Origin: Atherinomorus stipes
Taxonomy: Eukaryota > Chordata > Actinopteri > Atheriniformes > Atherinidae
Assembly: GCA_023101725.1 (NCBI GenBank)
Contig: JALJCO010003464.1
Location: 582,864 to 646,863 of the forward strand
DNA: 64,000 nt
Direction: 5' to 3'
This document shows, in pieces, positions 33,851 through 47,953 of this stretch. The notes under the pieces are model-generated. The model was not told the DNA's origin and made no database searches. It saw only the letters and a program-made list of their open reading frames with translations. Made by a program: the position numbers and the translations under genes. Numbering within the stretch: the stretch's first letter is position 1; every line of letters begins with the position of its first letter.

Positions 33851-35546
33851 TATTTTACAGTATCTACCGGTGCGTGTGCTGCCACGAGTTACTTCTTTGC
33901 TGACCTGTGTGTTGCTTTCTGCTCAATCTTTGCAACTGCACAAAGATTCACTTACATGCATTACTGATATCAAGACAAGGAGTTCATCTGCTATTCTCAA
34001 CATGATGAAGGAAAACAGTGATTTCCACTGTGCAATTTCTGCATCACACCATGCCGGCTGTGTGCTCTTGACAGATGACCCACCCCCCACTCTGTCTCCT
34101 ATTTCTCTTATTTCCTGCTGTGAGGGCACATCTTCAGCAAAACAATGAGGAGAAAAGTCCGAACCAAACTGTCTGCACCTGAAAAATTCACATGTTCACA
34201 AAGTTTCAGAAAGATAGTTAATCTGAATACGGAGAGAACGAATGAAAGGAGAAGTTATCTTCTCATCATATCAAGTGATAATACAAGATAGATACTAGGT
34301 GGAGCGAGGTGAAGACTGTTCTTCACGGAACAAGATGACGAAACCAGACATGCTTTGTTCATTTTATGGCTGTAGCTCAAAATCAGATTCTGTGAGCTCT
34401 CGTGTCTCACTGAAAGATTGTAAACTACAGCAGAAGTTGATTAAATCTGTTTCGAAACATTGCAACGTCCCTTCAAAAATACCATAGAGGACACATCACC
34501 TCAACTTTTATTCTGTTGGACAGCTGCCTTGCATATATCTGACCCCAAAACAACTGGGTTTTGCCACTAAATAAATGATCAATCTGATGTTCACAACATG
34601 CATCCAGGCCACTGTGCTGCAACTGGGCATGTTCCTCAGCTGATAAATTGCTGTTGTTAAAAGTGTTTCTTTTTTTTTCCTGAGGAAATGCTTTCTGGTT
34701 CAAACATTTACAGCTAACATAGCCAATATTAGAACTAGACATTGCATAGCGTTGTAGTAGAATTGTACAAGACAGGAAATGTGTCAGACAGCAGATTAGC
34801 ATATTCATCCCCATTTACTAAATAAAGCAAAATGTGGTTGTATCATCCCATGCCATTCTAAGAAACACAGATGAGTTTTTATAAATATAATTTCACATGG
34901 TCAGAAGCCGTGAAAATTGCTAGTGTTGCCTTGAGTTTGTCAGTGTGTAAAAAGATAACATATGCTTCAGCTCTTCATAGTTATGCAGGTATTCACACAC
35001 AGCAGTGCTTTGTACTAAATGCTCACATCTGAAGAAAAAAAAATCAAAACACTCGTGCTAATGCTCCTGTAGAACATTATTTCAAATGACTGCGTTCTTC
35101 TACAAGAAATATAAATACATTTAGAAAACATCCAGAGATGTCACCTAGAAGTAGCTGCCAGAGGGTTTTTCCCTTCAGAGTACTTGACAAAGATGCTTGA
35201 GGCGTTAATTAACAGTTTAAATTACATTGTTATTTTTGTTGAAATTGACGAAACACAAATGTATAAGGAGTGCATGAATATTAGTTGTAAGTGTGAATGT
35301 CATATTGTTTGTAAGATGGAAATATGTTTTTGTGTTGTACTGCACACATGAACGATCACCAGGGAACTGTGAGCACATGTGCCTCCAAGGGAATTATGCT
35401 TCTTTCTAGGACAAGTTTATATAATGCTAATTTACAACAGAGGCTTCAATATAAATGAACAGTTTCTGCCAGACCGTCATTCTGCTTGCTAAGATGCTCA
35501 TGTGTCATCATGTGCCCTGGCTACTTGGCCACAGGGATATTCCTTT

Positions 35547-35612
35547 GGCTGACTGGTTAGCACGTATGACTCTCACCTGGGAGTCTGGGGATCTAATCCG
35601 GCCCGGGCCCTC
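35547..35612 (+). repeat. tRNA-like sequence, probably a SINE head or tRNA pseudogene
   Basis: GGCTGACTGGTTAGCACGTA, then GACTCTCACCTGGGAGTC (5-bp stem around an 8-base loop), then GGGGATCTAATCC, resembles D arm with A box, anticodon arm and T arm. The acceptor ends do not pair and the loops are not canonical, so it is not a functional tRNA gene. The sequence after it has no tRNA structure, as in a SINE body. Confidence 0.45.
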
Positions 35613-38600
35613 CGTTGCATACCTTGCCACATAAAGAACATCTAGGCTCATGTATTTGTGAAGTTATGTAATTCCAATTGAGTAAATGCATGGCTTTTCC
35701 ATGCTAAATGTCTATCCTCTGTGCTGCAGGTAGCACATTACAAAGAAATGAAATAAAGTACTTGGATTACTTTTTTGGTGGTAACTTTTATGTTACACTT
35801 TAGCTTTACTTTTGTAGTAACACATTACTGGTCACTTTTTAACAAAAGCCTTCAATTGCTGTTGTCATTCAACTATTTCATCAAACAAAAATGTCAGAAA
35901 GAGAAAAACTGAAACCTAAAGTCGCTCTTTGTCTCTGCTGCTCATTCAGATTCTCATTCAGGCCTGAACATAACTGTACATGCACAATTCGTTCATCTAG
36001 CAAAATGACACAGAGGATCACGTTTATGAAGTCCAAATTCTCATGCAATTTTAAAGCCAATTGGTGAAAAAGAACAAGAGCAGCCATGAGGAATGCATGT
36101 TGTGATGGTTGAGTTGTCGGTAATCAGCAAAGAGCTACTTCAGATTTGAAGAAGCACCTGCAGACTAAGCACAACTCCATGATACCTGCGATTCTGCTGG
36201 AGCTACAGAAAATTGTTCAAACTGAATGATTTTCTCCAATTAGTGTAAATGAACTAAATCCGAAGATCAGTAATTAAGCTCATGTTTAGCTTATTTCTAC
36301 ACAAAGAAAATCGCACATTAGAGTCAGTGGTGTTACTGAGTGTCTTTCCTTGTTCTGTCCACGACACAGTGCTAACTTTAACATTAAAACTAAACTAAAC
36401 AGCCAAACATTATAGGAAAATACACAGGCTAGGTGGTCTGTAGTCTCTTGAAACAAGAATAGCGGGATGAAATATGTTGAATCTGTCTCCAGTGGTAAAT
36501 AGTAACCTGGCTAACTCGAAAATAAAACCCTACATCAAAAATTTCCAAGTACCACTTTAAAAGCTAACATTGTACAACTTTGTCAATCAGTGACTGCAAA
36601 TTAGCATCACATCACAGCTGCTTTTTCTTTTGTCTGTCTGTATGTCTCTATGGCAAACTGTCTTGATTTTGTGCCCGGTAATATGGTATTGCAGTGAGGG
36701 TAAGAGCTTTCAGACAATACCGAAATGGGACTGTTCTTTTGTAAGCCTTTCACAAACACAGCATTACTGGACATATGCTATATAGGCTACTGTATATAGC
36801 TATAAACAATAAAATGAAACCAACTAGGTTGTCTTCTTTTCCTGTTTTCACTTATTTTGCTCTGTTTTTGGATTGAGACTACCACGCCAAATTAGCAGAG
36901 AAAAAGCAAAAGCCACTAAAAACATATAAAGTGTAAATTTAGCTCTCATTGAACAAAGCATCATGCTGTTTGGAGTGTGGGACCTCTTTGTTTGCCAGTT
37001 TTGAGGAGGAGTTATGATGTAATAATAAAAGTGTTTGACACATGTTTAAATGTTTTGTTAGTTGTTGCTATGCAACTCTGCAGACATTTCTTCAAACTGC
37101 CTACTTCCTCTTCATTGTGTTATATCTGTCTAAGCAGCATCTTACTTTATGGCTCTTCATGCTGATTTTAAATAAACACAAGTCAAACATCAAGAGCAGC
37201 AACCAATAACTGTATTTTTGGTTTCACATATGCAAACAGGTCTGTGGAGCAGAAAAACCACATCATACAAAGCACACCTGTCAAGTACAAAGCCACCAGC
37301 CTAAATAACCATTCTCAGCTCCACCACACACTCACCTCACATGCAACGCAAATGCTTTTGGCAGATGCGAGAGATCTGACAGAAGGACAAAAGAGGCTTC
37401 ACTGCTAATGTTTCTGAAGTTTGGTATCATTTAAAAGATGCTGAAATACTCAGAGGAAGAAAACAGGATGCTAATAGCTGTACCTTCCTGTGTGTGTGTG
37501 TGTGTAATGGGTGTGTGTGAAGGTGTATTATGTCTGTGAGCAAGTGGTTAAAGGAGAGGAAAACACACTCCACAGTGTTCTCCATAAGGTATCAATGACT
37601 TGAAATGCAGCTCCCCTCAGGACCTTGAGCTGATGATACTTTTACCAGCCAACTTAATTTCTCTGTGTGTTTGGGGGCACTTTTGGTTACACTTAATCCA
37701 CTTTTGGATGTTTGAGAGATACTTATGTGGAGAAAGCTTTCACACACACGCCTCTGTTCACGCTCTCAGTCAACACATGCAAGACCTACTAATGCACCTA
37801 CCCATAAGCCACCTACACACACTCACACACAAATACACGTATACTCGTGTTGAGCCTCTGGACTAATCTTTATTCTAAGGGGAATAAATTAGCCTTCATT
37901 TCCCAGTGTCCATTTGTGTGTGTGTGTGTCTGCGTTCATGCACATATGAATGTGTTGATTTCCATTGATCACGACTTCATTAATTCATTCCTTTTGTGGC
38001 TAAACATGGCCTTTGGACACACCGCACAAAGTGCCTCTCCAGAAAACCCAGACTTCAATTGAGAGCCCCAATCCACAACTCAGTTTGTATGCGCACACAT
38101 GGACGTACGCACACTCACACATAAACACATAATAAGAAAGTGAAACACAACGAGGAGATTTTTAATTTCTTGCTTCTCTTGTGCAGTTTCTCTAACCAGA
38201 ATGTTCAGCTAATGGGCAGCAAAACAAAAAGCCTCATCTTGCTCCTTTTTTTTTTTTTTCTACCATTCCTTTACTCACAAGGCGTTTATTTCTCGCTTTG
38301 CTCAGCTTGTATGTTACATACCCATGATGGAGGTGCCAGATATGGGTCACAGCTCAAAGTCAATGCAGCTAAATGAGTGAGTTCGTGAGTTCACTAAGCG
38401 TACAGAGATTCTTATTGATTGTACTGTGAAAAACTTTGGTCAATAAAAAGAAAAACATCAGGGAAAGTGGAAGACATCATGTTGTGGGTCATAACTGCTT
38501 CATCGACCGAAGAAAGCAGAAAAAATAAAACATAAGCTGTGACTTGATTTATTTCATCCAGTGTTGTAAAAACAGCAAAATCTTTCTGCCGAGAAAAAAT

Positions 38601-38819
38601 AAACTGACAAAAATCTAACTTTTCAGGCTTCATAAAATTGCAGAAGAATAGCATTGTTATAAGATTTTGAATCCAAAGACCAAGTATGATTCTTATGCAA
38701 ATGTATTTTTCTTGTCTTATTCAGTGTTTATTTGGAGCTAATTAAGTGCGTTTTCAATTCAATACAGGTTTGACAAAAACTTTTTACCATAGCTATCAAT
38801 AGATGTTTGCTTAGGTTAA

Positions 38820-39465
38820 AGCCAGAGTTGGTAATCCTGCTCAGAAACACTTTTTGTATACTGGGTGAAATGGTCCTTCTATCCTGACAGTAGCCAGTCC
38901 ATCATGTATTCATAAAAAGAAGGAAAAAAAGTCAGATCTCTGTGAAAGCTGCAATTCTGTAAAAACTCTGACCAACCTGCTTTTCAGTGCGAATGGCAGA
39001 AATTGGTCATTCGCAACGTATAGAAAGAACCTTTCTGTACCTTTAGATGCCTTTATGCCTCGTCTCTGTCCCTCCTCTCTCACCGTCCCCCACCTGGTCC
39101 CCATGTGACCCACTCTGTGCACTGCTCACTGTAAACAAATATAGCTAACGGACTGCTAACTGCTGCTGCAGCAAAAAAACAAAAAACAACAAATAAAGAT
39201 CAAGTCTTGGAGGCGTTGTCATTTGCAGTGTGGACTTTTTACACCGCAAAAGGATTTGGAGTGGATTCCTGCTTTTAGAAACGTGGTTTGTCAGCTGTTT
39301 ACTAGCAAGCTAACGAGCTATCCACTCAGCTGTTCTCGTCAACCTGCTCGTAAAACATCAGCGCACATGTCCCTACGTTCTGAAGGTGTGTTTGGTTTTG
39401 CGTGGTATGTGTTTTTTTAATTGTAGCTTGCTCGAACCAATTTTCCAACCTTGCCAACCCTAGCT
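38820..39465. mobile_element. TTAA-flanked inverted-repeat element 2
   Basis: 646 bp flanked by TTAA (38816-38819 and 39466-39469). Left end AGCCAGAGTTGGTAAT; right end read inward AGCTAGGGTTGGCAAGG. Interior words such as AACGAGCTATCCACTCAGC near 39311 match element 1 (near 28200), so the two share an ancestor in part, although their ends differ. No long ORF. Confidence 0.7.
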
Positions 39466-41946
39466 TTAAGGCAAAACAAATTCAACTTGGTTACATTATG
39501 GAAAACATATGTTTTGGTCGACCCAACATCACCAGAAACTGGACAACAGAGTCCCATTTTTTATATGAAGTGCATCTACCCATGCCTGAGGCAGGATTTT
39601 CATCCTCTTATCGTAGTCAAGTAAAAGCATGCTACTTGTCATGGAGCAGGTGCATCATTTTTTCATGTATTAGGCTATATGTCTCCACAATGTAATGTAG
39701 TGATGAATTCCTAATTATTTCTTCCATTTCCACAAGACCAGGCTGGTAAAATTCAGTTGGTATCAAGTAAATGAAAGTCATTTTACGCAACAATGCATTT
39801 CTCACGTCTGGAGAGGGCTTAAGTAAGAGTGATGAGGACAAGCAGACAATATATATATAAAAATAGGCCACAAAAAATCTATGCACAAGTCAGAAAGTCA
39901 GAGTCAGGAAGAGGGATGACAATAAAAAAGGGGAAAAAATGATGGGGAAAAAGGGGAAGACAAAGCAATAGAATATGATGATCATGAGGTATGACTGCTG
40001 AGCATTATTGAGTCTGGATATGCACACATTCAATTGTACATAGATGGCTCTTGTACATACAGCTCATCCAAGCATCCCAGATTGCTCTCAATTAGACAAA
40101 GAGAGGTTCATTGAGTTGTACTGTCTTGATCAAGTCCCACATATTCAGTAGATGCACAGTGAGTTTATATTCTAGTATTATTAGCCTGAAGCTATTGCAG
40201 TCTGTGCACTCTGGGCTGATGAGTAGCATCTTTGAAATATTAACCGCATCCTGTTATGGGAGTTTACCTCAAATATTTCCATCTGCATTGAAGCTTAATG
40301 TCTGTCTTGTCTGTTGTCATTACACATATGGGAGAGACTGCTTAAGGGACGAAAAATTAAGTGAAATGGAAGCAAATTATGATCAGAATGACGCCTGTTT
40401 CTTGAGTAAGATGCGACTAAGCGCATTTGGGGATTTTTGAGGACTGTTGGTCCAAAACTAGAGCCTTAGAGACATTATAAACCCTGCAGGGAATCTACGT
40501 GTTGACAAACAATAATGATATGTGGAAAAATCTCATTTTCAAGGTGGAAAGCACCTTAAGACTCTAGGATCTAAAGAAAAGGGTCAAGCAAGTACAAAAA
40601 CAAAGGTTATTGAACAGGCAGATTGTGCACTCTATACAAATAATTCATTGCAGTACAGATCTTCAATGATTCATTACACATTTAACATCAATAATGTACC
40701 AAGTGCATTAAAAGTTGCACTAGACAAGCAAATTGCATGTTGAATGGTAAGCAAACTGTCATTTTTCTGCATGTGATCTGTTCAGCCAGCCAACCTTAGC
40801 AACTTCTGTGGTATATGGTCACAACGGTTTATTTAATCCTCAACGAGAGGAAACTATTACAACTGATGTTTAGCATCGTTGCTGAAGTAACTCCACTACT
40901 AAATGGAGTATCAATTTTTTTTTCCCTCCAGGCTGCATTAAAAATAAATGAAGGCAGAAGTTAGCACAAAGGCCAACCAGAAAGTATATTGATTACAGGG
41001 AATTAAACCCTTTAAAGATCCATTTCAAATGCTTTCCCAGAATCATTATAAAGCAGCAATGTAACTGTAGGAGATAAGTGGTAAAAGTGGGACAGTGGAA
41101 AGCAAAGAAGTATAGTTTAGGGCGAAAGTAAATGAGAGGGATCCACCACAGAGATGAGGAAAGAAGGGTTAATACTTCTGCAAGGCAAAGAGGAACATTC
41201 AGAGGAGAAAAGAAGATTGAGATGATTACAAAAAAGACGAATGATGGAAAAAGACAAAGCATTAGAGACGACAGACGTGAAGACTGCAACAGAAGTGGAG
41301 TGAGAACACTTCTACAAGAATCCAGAAGTGTGTATGTGTGCTGGGAAGGGGAAAAAAAATGCTTTTGTGAAATAGTGAATGTGATAGAAGGCTTATAGAG
41401 CAAAATCCCATCCCTGGAGAGACAAAGAGGAGAAGAAAAAGGGAGGAGGAGCAGAGAGGAGGAGGAGAAGGGAGCAGTGATTGAAGTTTTGGATAAGAGT
41501 CATAAGGCTGGAGACCATTTTAACATAGAGGTCTCTGCTGTGAAGCTTGGTGTAGGACTGTCAGGGCCCTCGCTATTTTTAAACAATGTGTGGGTATACT
41601 GCTTACCCTTATAGCATTCAATGTACCTGCGGAGCCTACTGGTGGTGAGCTTATGTAGGAATTTATTTTTGGATTTGCTTTAGTAGAGAAATTGGTCCTT
41701 ATGTTTCAAGTCATGATGAATTTTTGGTGCTGAATAAGAAATTCGGTTGTCGCTTCATCCCCCACTCATCAGAGTCAAAACTGCACTGTATATAAAACCA
41801 ACTCAGTTTCTGGAACTGAGTTGGTTTGTGGGCCCAGATTTGTGGAATTTTATCATAGATTTGACAACAAAACTTTCTTTCTTTTTACTGTATTTGTTTT
41901 CTAAACTAAATTTATGTCTTTTATACAAAATCTGCAGCCCAGATAG

Positions 41947-42215
41947 ACATGTTTGGGCCTAATCTGGGCTACTTTTGGCACTTATGGCTCATTTACGGCA
42001 TTTGCAAGTGTCTTGTGGACCAGATGTGGTCTAAGTATTAGTTGCCCACTTGTATGTAGGTTATGAAAAGTGTCTGTGGGCCATCTGTGGTCCAGATATC
42101 AGTTCTTGGCTTCTACATGGATTATGGCAAGTGTTGTGCGGGTCTGAAGTGGTCCAAATATGAGGAGCCGACCTGGGCAGAAATTACAGCAGGTTTGTGG
42201 GCCATCACTGGTAGT
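41947..42215. repeat. Diverged tandem repeat, period about 61 bp
   Basis: At least four units, starting near 41947, 42008, 42070 and 42131, plus part of a fifth. Each has a GTGT/GTTTG start, a TGGGCC or equivalent box and a TTATGGCAA-like end. Copies have drifted considerably, which suggests an old array. Confidence 0.65.
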
Positions 42216-45200
42216 CATCTGGCTGAGTTTTGACAGCCACACTCAATTGAAGTCAATGCTGTAAATCAAGGCTACATATGGGTCAAACCAACTACATTGG
42301 TGGGCCTTTGAGCCAAACAGTTTTTGCTATCTGGGTAACACATGTAAACAATATTAAATGCATTATTTTAATCTAAAAAAGCTGTAAAATTGTCTTATTT
42401 TTGGGGTATATTCTTGAGGTGGAGCCTGTCATCTCTCCCACCAAGAAAAATGGAAATAAAAGTCCTCTGATATGCATTACAGTTATTGGCCAGAACTAAG
42501 TTACTCTGTAAAACGAAGAAATATTCCCTGTTTTCATATTCAAATTCAGATATCTTCACTACAAATAAGACTCAGTACTACTTTGAAAAAGATGAGAGAT
42601 TCCAAGGTGCTGTCTTTGCCTCCAAATTCCCCTGGTCTCAGTTAAATTGAACATCATACTGGCCAATGCAACACTCTCCAATATCTTGTGTCCATGTTTC
42701 AGAGAATAGGGCAAGAGAGACTTATCCCATATTGTGAAGGTGGTATTGCTCTTTTCTTTTCTTTGCCTGAAAGGAGATACAGTATATATGTTGCTTCAGA
42801 TCGTAAAAGTGGCAGTAAAACTATATTTCCCATGTCAGTTAATTTTTTAGTAATTTCACAGTTCAGATGTCTGCCATACAATGGGCGGGGTGTATTGTTG
42901 GTATCTGTAGCCACATAAATGTCATAATCTACATCTTACATCACAACTGCAATAAAACGTAGTTCTCAGAAGCGGACTACAACGTTTGATACTGCAGTTA
43001 CATCACAGAACATTGTAGATAAACACAACCAATAGAATAACAGCTGGGAGAGATGGCTTGAGGTTAAATGTGGAGTGAGAATAAGATGAAAAGTTCTCAC
43101 AGAAATGTAAGGATTTGATGCAGCTCCATGTTTTGCACTTGTGTGGTGGGAAAAAAACACTGCCCTGCAACAGATGAGCCAGTTTTCTTGTCTGTTGTTC
43201 GTCTTGTCTTTACCTTCAGTAAATCTTGATGCAGTTCCACCTCTGGTGAGGAGCTAATACATTATTTAAAAGGTTTGGTTTGTTTGACTATGCTCAGTGT
43301 GAAAGCAAACTCAAACCAGAAGAATGTTGCAGGCTCCAATCATCGTCCAATTTTATGTGTTTTTATTCATACACTGATACCGAGTTCACCCGTTGAGAAA
43401 AAAGGTTTTCCTTGAACTTTTTGTCATATAGGGTAACGATGACCTTTACGTGATACCTTGAAAATATGCTCCTATAAATGATCCATTTTTTGTTGTTATT
43501 TGGTGCTTTATGGACTGGCAGCCTTGCTATAGGACTTTTTCTCATTCCTTTGCAAAGGCAGCATGTCAAGTGGTCTTTATAAGTGTTTTGTTGGTAATAA
43601 CTTTAAAAAAATTAAAAATTGTTGCTTTCTGCAAATGCTGTTTTAAACATATGATCCTTTTTCCTTGAGACTTTGCTTAGACTTTCAGCTTTATTTCGCC
43701 ATACTAACTACATTTTGATAGCAATCATTGCCATTGATTTAAAAAAAACACACATTCATATAACAGTATGTATAATAATCACACACGAGGAGACTATAAA
43801 TACAGCGTGGAGGTAATGTTCATCTTCTAAAGTAGGTGGATTAACAGGAATCAGGTCAGAGCAAAGGCAGAGCATGCTCTCGGTTTTCTCCTTTTCAGCA
43901 GCTTTTCTCACCATTTTTTCTTGCTATTGCTTTTGTAGCCCTTTCTTTGTGTTAGTAGACTGGAATGTTATCTTCTGAGCCCCCCACAACCAAACTGCCT
44001 ATTGTCGCTTATCTAATGTCACCTCAGAGGCGAGCAAAGGGACCACCTGTCACTATTTCAAAAGGTTTTGAACTTTATAAAAGGATTATCTGCCATGTAT
44101 TATTATATATTCAATTACTCAGTCACAAACACATACCAGTCATCTTTATACAGAATAAAACCCAGACTCATAAAAGTATCCCACCTTGATCTCATAGAAA
44201 TATTGAAAGTGAGGACAATCTCTTCAATATAACAGGGTGGACCACAGAAAATGAAGTGCTATGAATCAATCTGGTCAACTGCTGGAGCATCAATGGTAAA
44301 ATATGTGACCCCCTCAACTTACGAGCTTTATTACAGCAGGGCTCTTACACATTTTAGTTATGTATCTTTTCTGTCTGCATGCTTGTGTCATGGCAGATAG
44401 AGCAAGATAATGCAAATTTCTAACGGAGTTTAGGTGTTATTGTGAGAGCACCTATTTTAAATCAAGTCATGATGTTTTTCTGTTATTCTCTTTCATTTCC
44501 AAGATAAAAAACACCAACATTGCTATCTCTACTTGGCAAAGTTTTGGGCTGAGGCTGAAGGCAAATCTTAGAAGTTGAGCTTTGCCAGTTTGTTTTGAAT
44601 AAAACTGCTCATTTTAATTCATGAGTTTGTATTTAATGAGTTACTGATGAAGATGAAGTTGTATCCTGTGCTGCAACTAACAGTAGTTCTATTTTTAACT
44701 TTTCTTAATATGGAATTGACAGAAAAAAGGCTTTTCTTGTCTTGTTCTAGATTTTATTTGGGATGCCAAGCTTGAGCTATAATATTTGAAAGTATGTGGC
44801 ATATGCAAAGGAATAATTGCAAGGTTTTATGGCGACATATATTTATTACCATCTTCTCTACTTGCAAAATACATTTAAGTAATAAAAAAGGGCATAAAAA
44901 AGACTGGGAAAAGAGAAGGCAAGTAAATCAAATATCTAATAAGGACATAGAAGATGTGGAGTAAAATCTGAGGAGGATGAGGAAAAGGCTTGTTTTTCAT
45001 CCCACAAATAAAAAAGAATGTGTTTCTGTGAGGAAATCTGGCTTTGTTTTCAACCACCTCAGTATTAAACTCATCCATCCTGAGAGAGGGAATTGTTCAG
45101 AGAGAGAAGGAGGGGGCATAAGAGCAAAACACTGAGAGAAAGTGCATCTGCAGAGCAGTCATATTTCACCTGTAGCTAGCAGAGATCTTGGCTCACATAA

Positions 45201-47009
45201 TATAATGCAAGGATAAAGCCTCCTTTATGACCAGCTGAGCCAATAAATCAGTATCAGTTCTGACTCCCTCCACCACCCCGGTTGTCTTTGCTGAAGCATG
45301 CAACAAGATTCTTACATTTCTACATCCTAAAGAAACAAACAAACAAAAAAAATGCCTTGATTCTTTCTCGAAACAGCATCATAAGTTGAATAGTATATAT
45401 TAATCTCCAGAGTTTATGCATGCATTAAGCCACACTGAACAGGCAGGAGACACGACACAGAGTGCAACTGGCACAATGAAAATAGCATTTTAAATGTTTC
45501 TTATTTTCCCAGTGCATTTAATTGCCCGTATCGGTCTCCCTCTACGCTGAGCAATCCCTCTGGCACGAAGTCCCCTCCATAATTATATTCAATTAAAAAG
45601 TACTGCGCTGCAGCTGTCCAGCTTGCTATTACTATTCAGGGCAGCAGCTACCAGAAGATGAGGGGTAGTACTATTGGCAGGCATCATTATGATTGGATGG
45701 GGAGTCAGAGTTGAGGGACTGATGAAGCTGTGGCTTGTTGGATCCATCTTTACAACAGCTTGAGGTGTTATATAAGGAGCAAAGAATCCTGAGCTGGTTG
45801 GTGAAGAGCAAATGATGAATCCCAAAGACAAATATCACAGCCAAGCAATAAGTGAGAGCTCCTTATGATAGAATCTAAACTTCTAATAACTTTTGTGCTC
45901 CTGTTTTCTTCCTCATCTCCTCATCTTGCATCAGTAAAAGGGATTAAACTCAGTTGTGCAAATGGTGTTTTGTCATTTTCATTTGTACCCCTTATGTCAT
46001 TTTCTGATCTGTGCCCTAGCTTCTGTATGCTGGCCCAGATTCTAGCCCAGTTTTGACACTTTTTTTTTTGCTGAACTCAATGAAACATTGAACCAGAGCA
46101 GCTCAGTGTTGCAGGATACAGCTCTATTCATTCTGCACAGACATGATAAAAAACTCCAATTACTGTAACAGGTGAGCGGACTCACCTGTAAAATTGGGCC
46201 AGGTTGTGTATGTTAGATTGTGTTACTTTGCATCCAGAGGGCTATTTGAAGGAAGAAAAACTACACCAGTCTACTTTCATTTTTTCACTTCTCTGTTCAA
46301 AAAGGCCACTGGAATTGTCCACACAACAGTCTAATGACAGAGATAAATAAGGAGAAGTGCACAGAGTATCGCAAGACAGCAGCACGGGGAAGTGGGAGAT
46401 AGCCTGAGAAGAAAGGGAAAGGTACAAGCAAGATAAACTAAGAGATTAAGCATTTACAAAGCTACTAAATAGATGGAGAGATGATAGACGAGGACAGAAA
46501 GCGACAAAGGGCAGTACACGGGGAGTGATAATGAATGTCACTTTAATGAAGTACTTTTTCTGTCTCTCATTTCTCTTTTCTCTCTGATCTGTCTTTTCTT
46601 TCTATCCTCGTCCTTTTTGCAGTCTCTCCCTCTCTTTCCTTTGACACTGTAAGCCTTTGGGTATAGAATAACTCATTACTAATTCATTTTCCTCCCTACA
46701 GAAGTATTTACGAGGTCTTGAATACTGGTTAATTAAGCATCGTACAACAAAGTGAATAAAAACAAATTTTTATCTGAATGATTGAGCTGCAAAATCCCAT
46801 GCAGCTTTGGCTGAAACCTGTGCTTGTTTATTTTTTCCCCTCCTCCTGAAATTTTCATCCCAGAAGTCAAACTTCACAGAGTGAGGGTCACTATTCTTGT
46901 CTAGCGGCGGATATCTTTTTTCATTTTTATAACAAATCTCAGGACTACTCACTTTAAACTGCAGGAATCTGTTGTCGTTGTTTATATTGTTTCTGCCATC
47001 ACCAGTTAA

Positions 47010-47340
47010 AGCAACCCTTACCCATGTTGCATTCTTACACTATTTTTCTAACAGGGTAAAATGCTATGAATGAGGTAATGGAACTCTGAAATACAAGACA
47101 GACCCACCATTAATCAAAATAAAATATTATTCCAATCTCTAAATATTGAATGAAAACTCCAACCAATCCTTGAAGTGGGGTGCACCTCTAGGATTGTCCA
47201 AGGGACCTGCCTGTCAGACCTTTGCTTCTGCATTGGGAGGCAGAAAGAATGAGGGGGTGTGTCTTAGGAGTGAGGCGGGACTGTTTATATTCAAATAATC
47301 TTGCTGGGCTTTCTGAAATGCAAGATCAGTAAGGGTTGCT
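47010..47340. mobile_element. TTAA-flanked inverted-repeat element 3
   Basis: 331 bp flanked by TTAA (47006-47009 and 47341-47344). Ends AGCAACCCTTACC and, read inward from the right, AGCAACCCTTACTG, identical over 12 bp. Non-coding interior. Confidence 0.7.
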
Positions 47341-47853
47341 TTAAAATGACGTGCTGCAACATCTCCGCTCTTATTACATGGGGTCCATGTCTGAATGCAA
47401 GCGGTATAAAGGGCAAAATCCGCACTATTACTGCTTTCCAGAGCAAGTCTGAAAGGGGCTTGTGTTACTGTAACTACATGTCTGAACCAATCCAAGATTC
47501 CAGATGGTAAGCTAATGCTCTTTTCCAAATATTTAAAACTAATTGTTTTTGTGAGTCATTTTCTGCCTCTGTTGAATAATAAACATCTGCTGATTGATGT
47601 CATCTGCATATATTACAGTGAAAAGGATAAGGAATTTCTGACTTTAAGAACTGTGAACTATCATAGCCTAGATTAGCTTCTTTATGAGGAAAAGTCTACA
47701 ACTTTTCAACAATTTATTTCCTTCTTCACCACAGATGTAAATTTCTCATTCATTCAAGCTTACTGCAAGTGCATTTAGTATGCGTGTGAAAAATTTCAGC
47801 TGTTTTCATGACACTTGCATGTGTCGTGCACAACAAAACCAATGCTTGGATTC

Positions 47854-47953
<100 letters not shown>

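Noticed and set aside
35547..35612. Functional tRNA gene
   Set aside because: Acceptor stem does not pair and loops are not canonical.
40993..41403. 136-codon ORF on the minus strand
   Set aside because: Hydrophobic Ser/Leu/Phe-rich sequence from a purine-rich tract; no start context, no splice partners.
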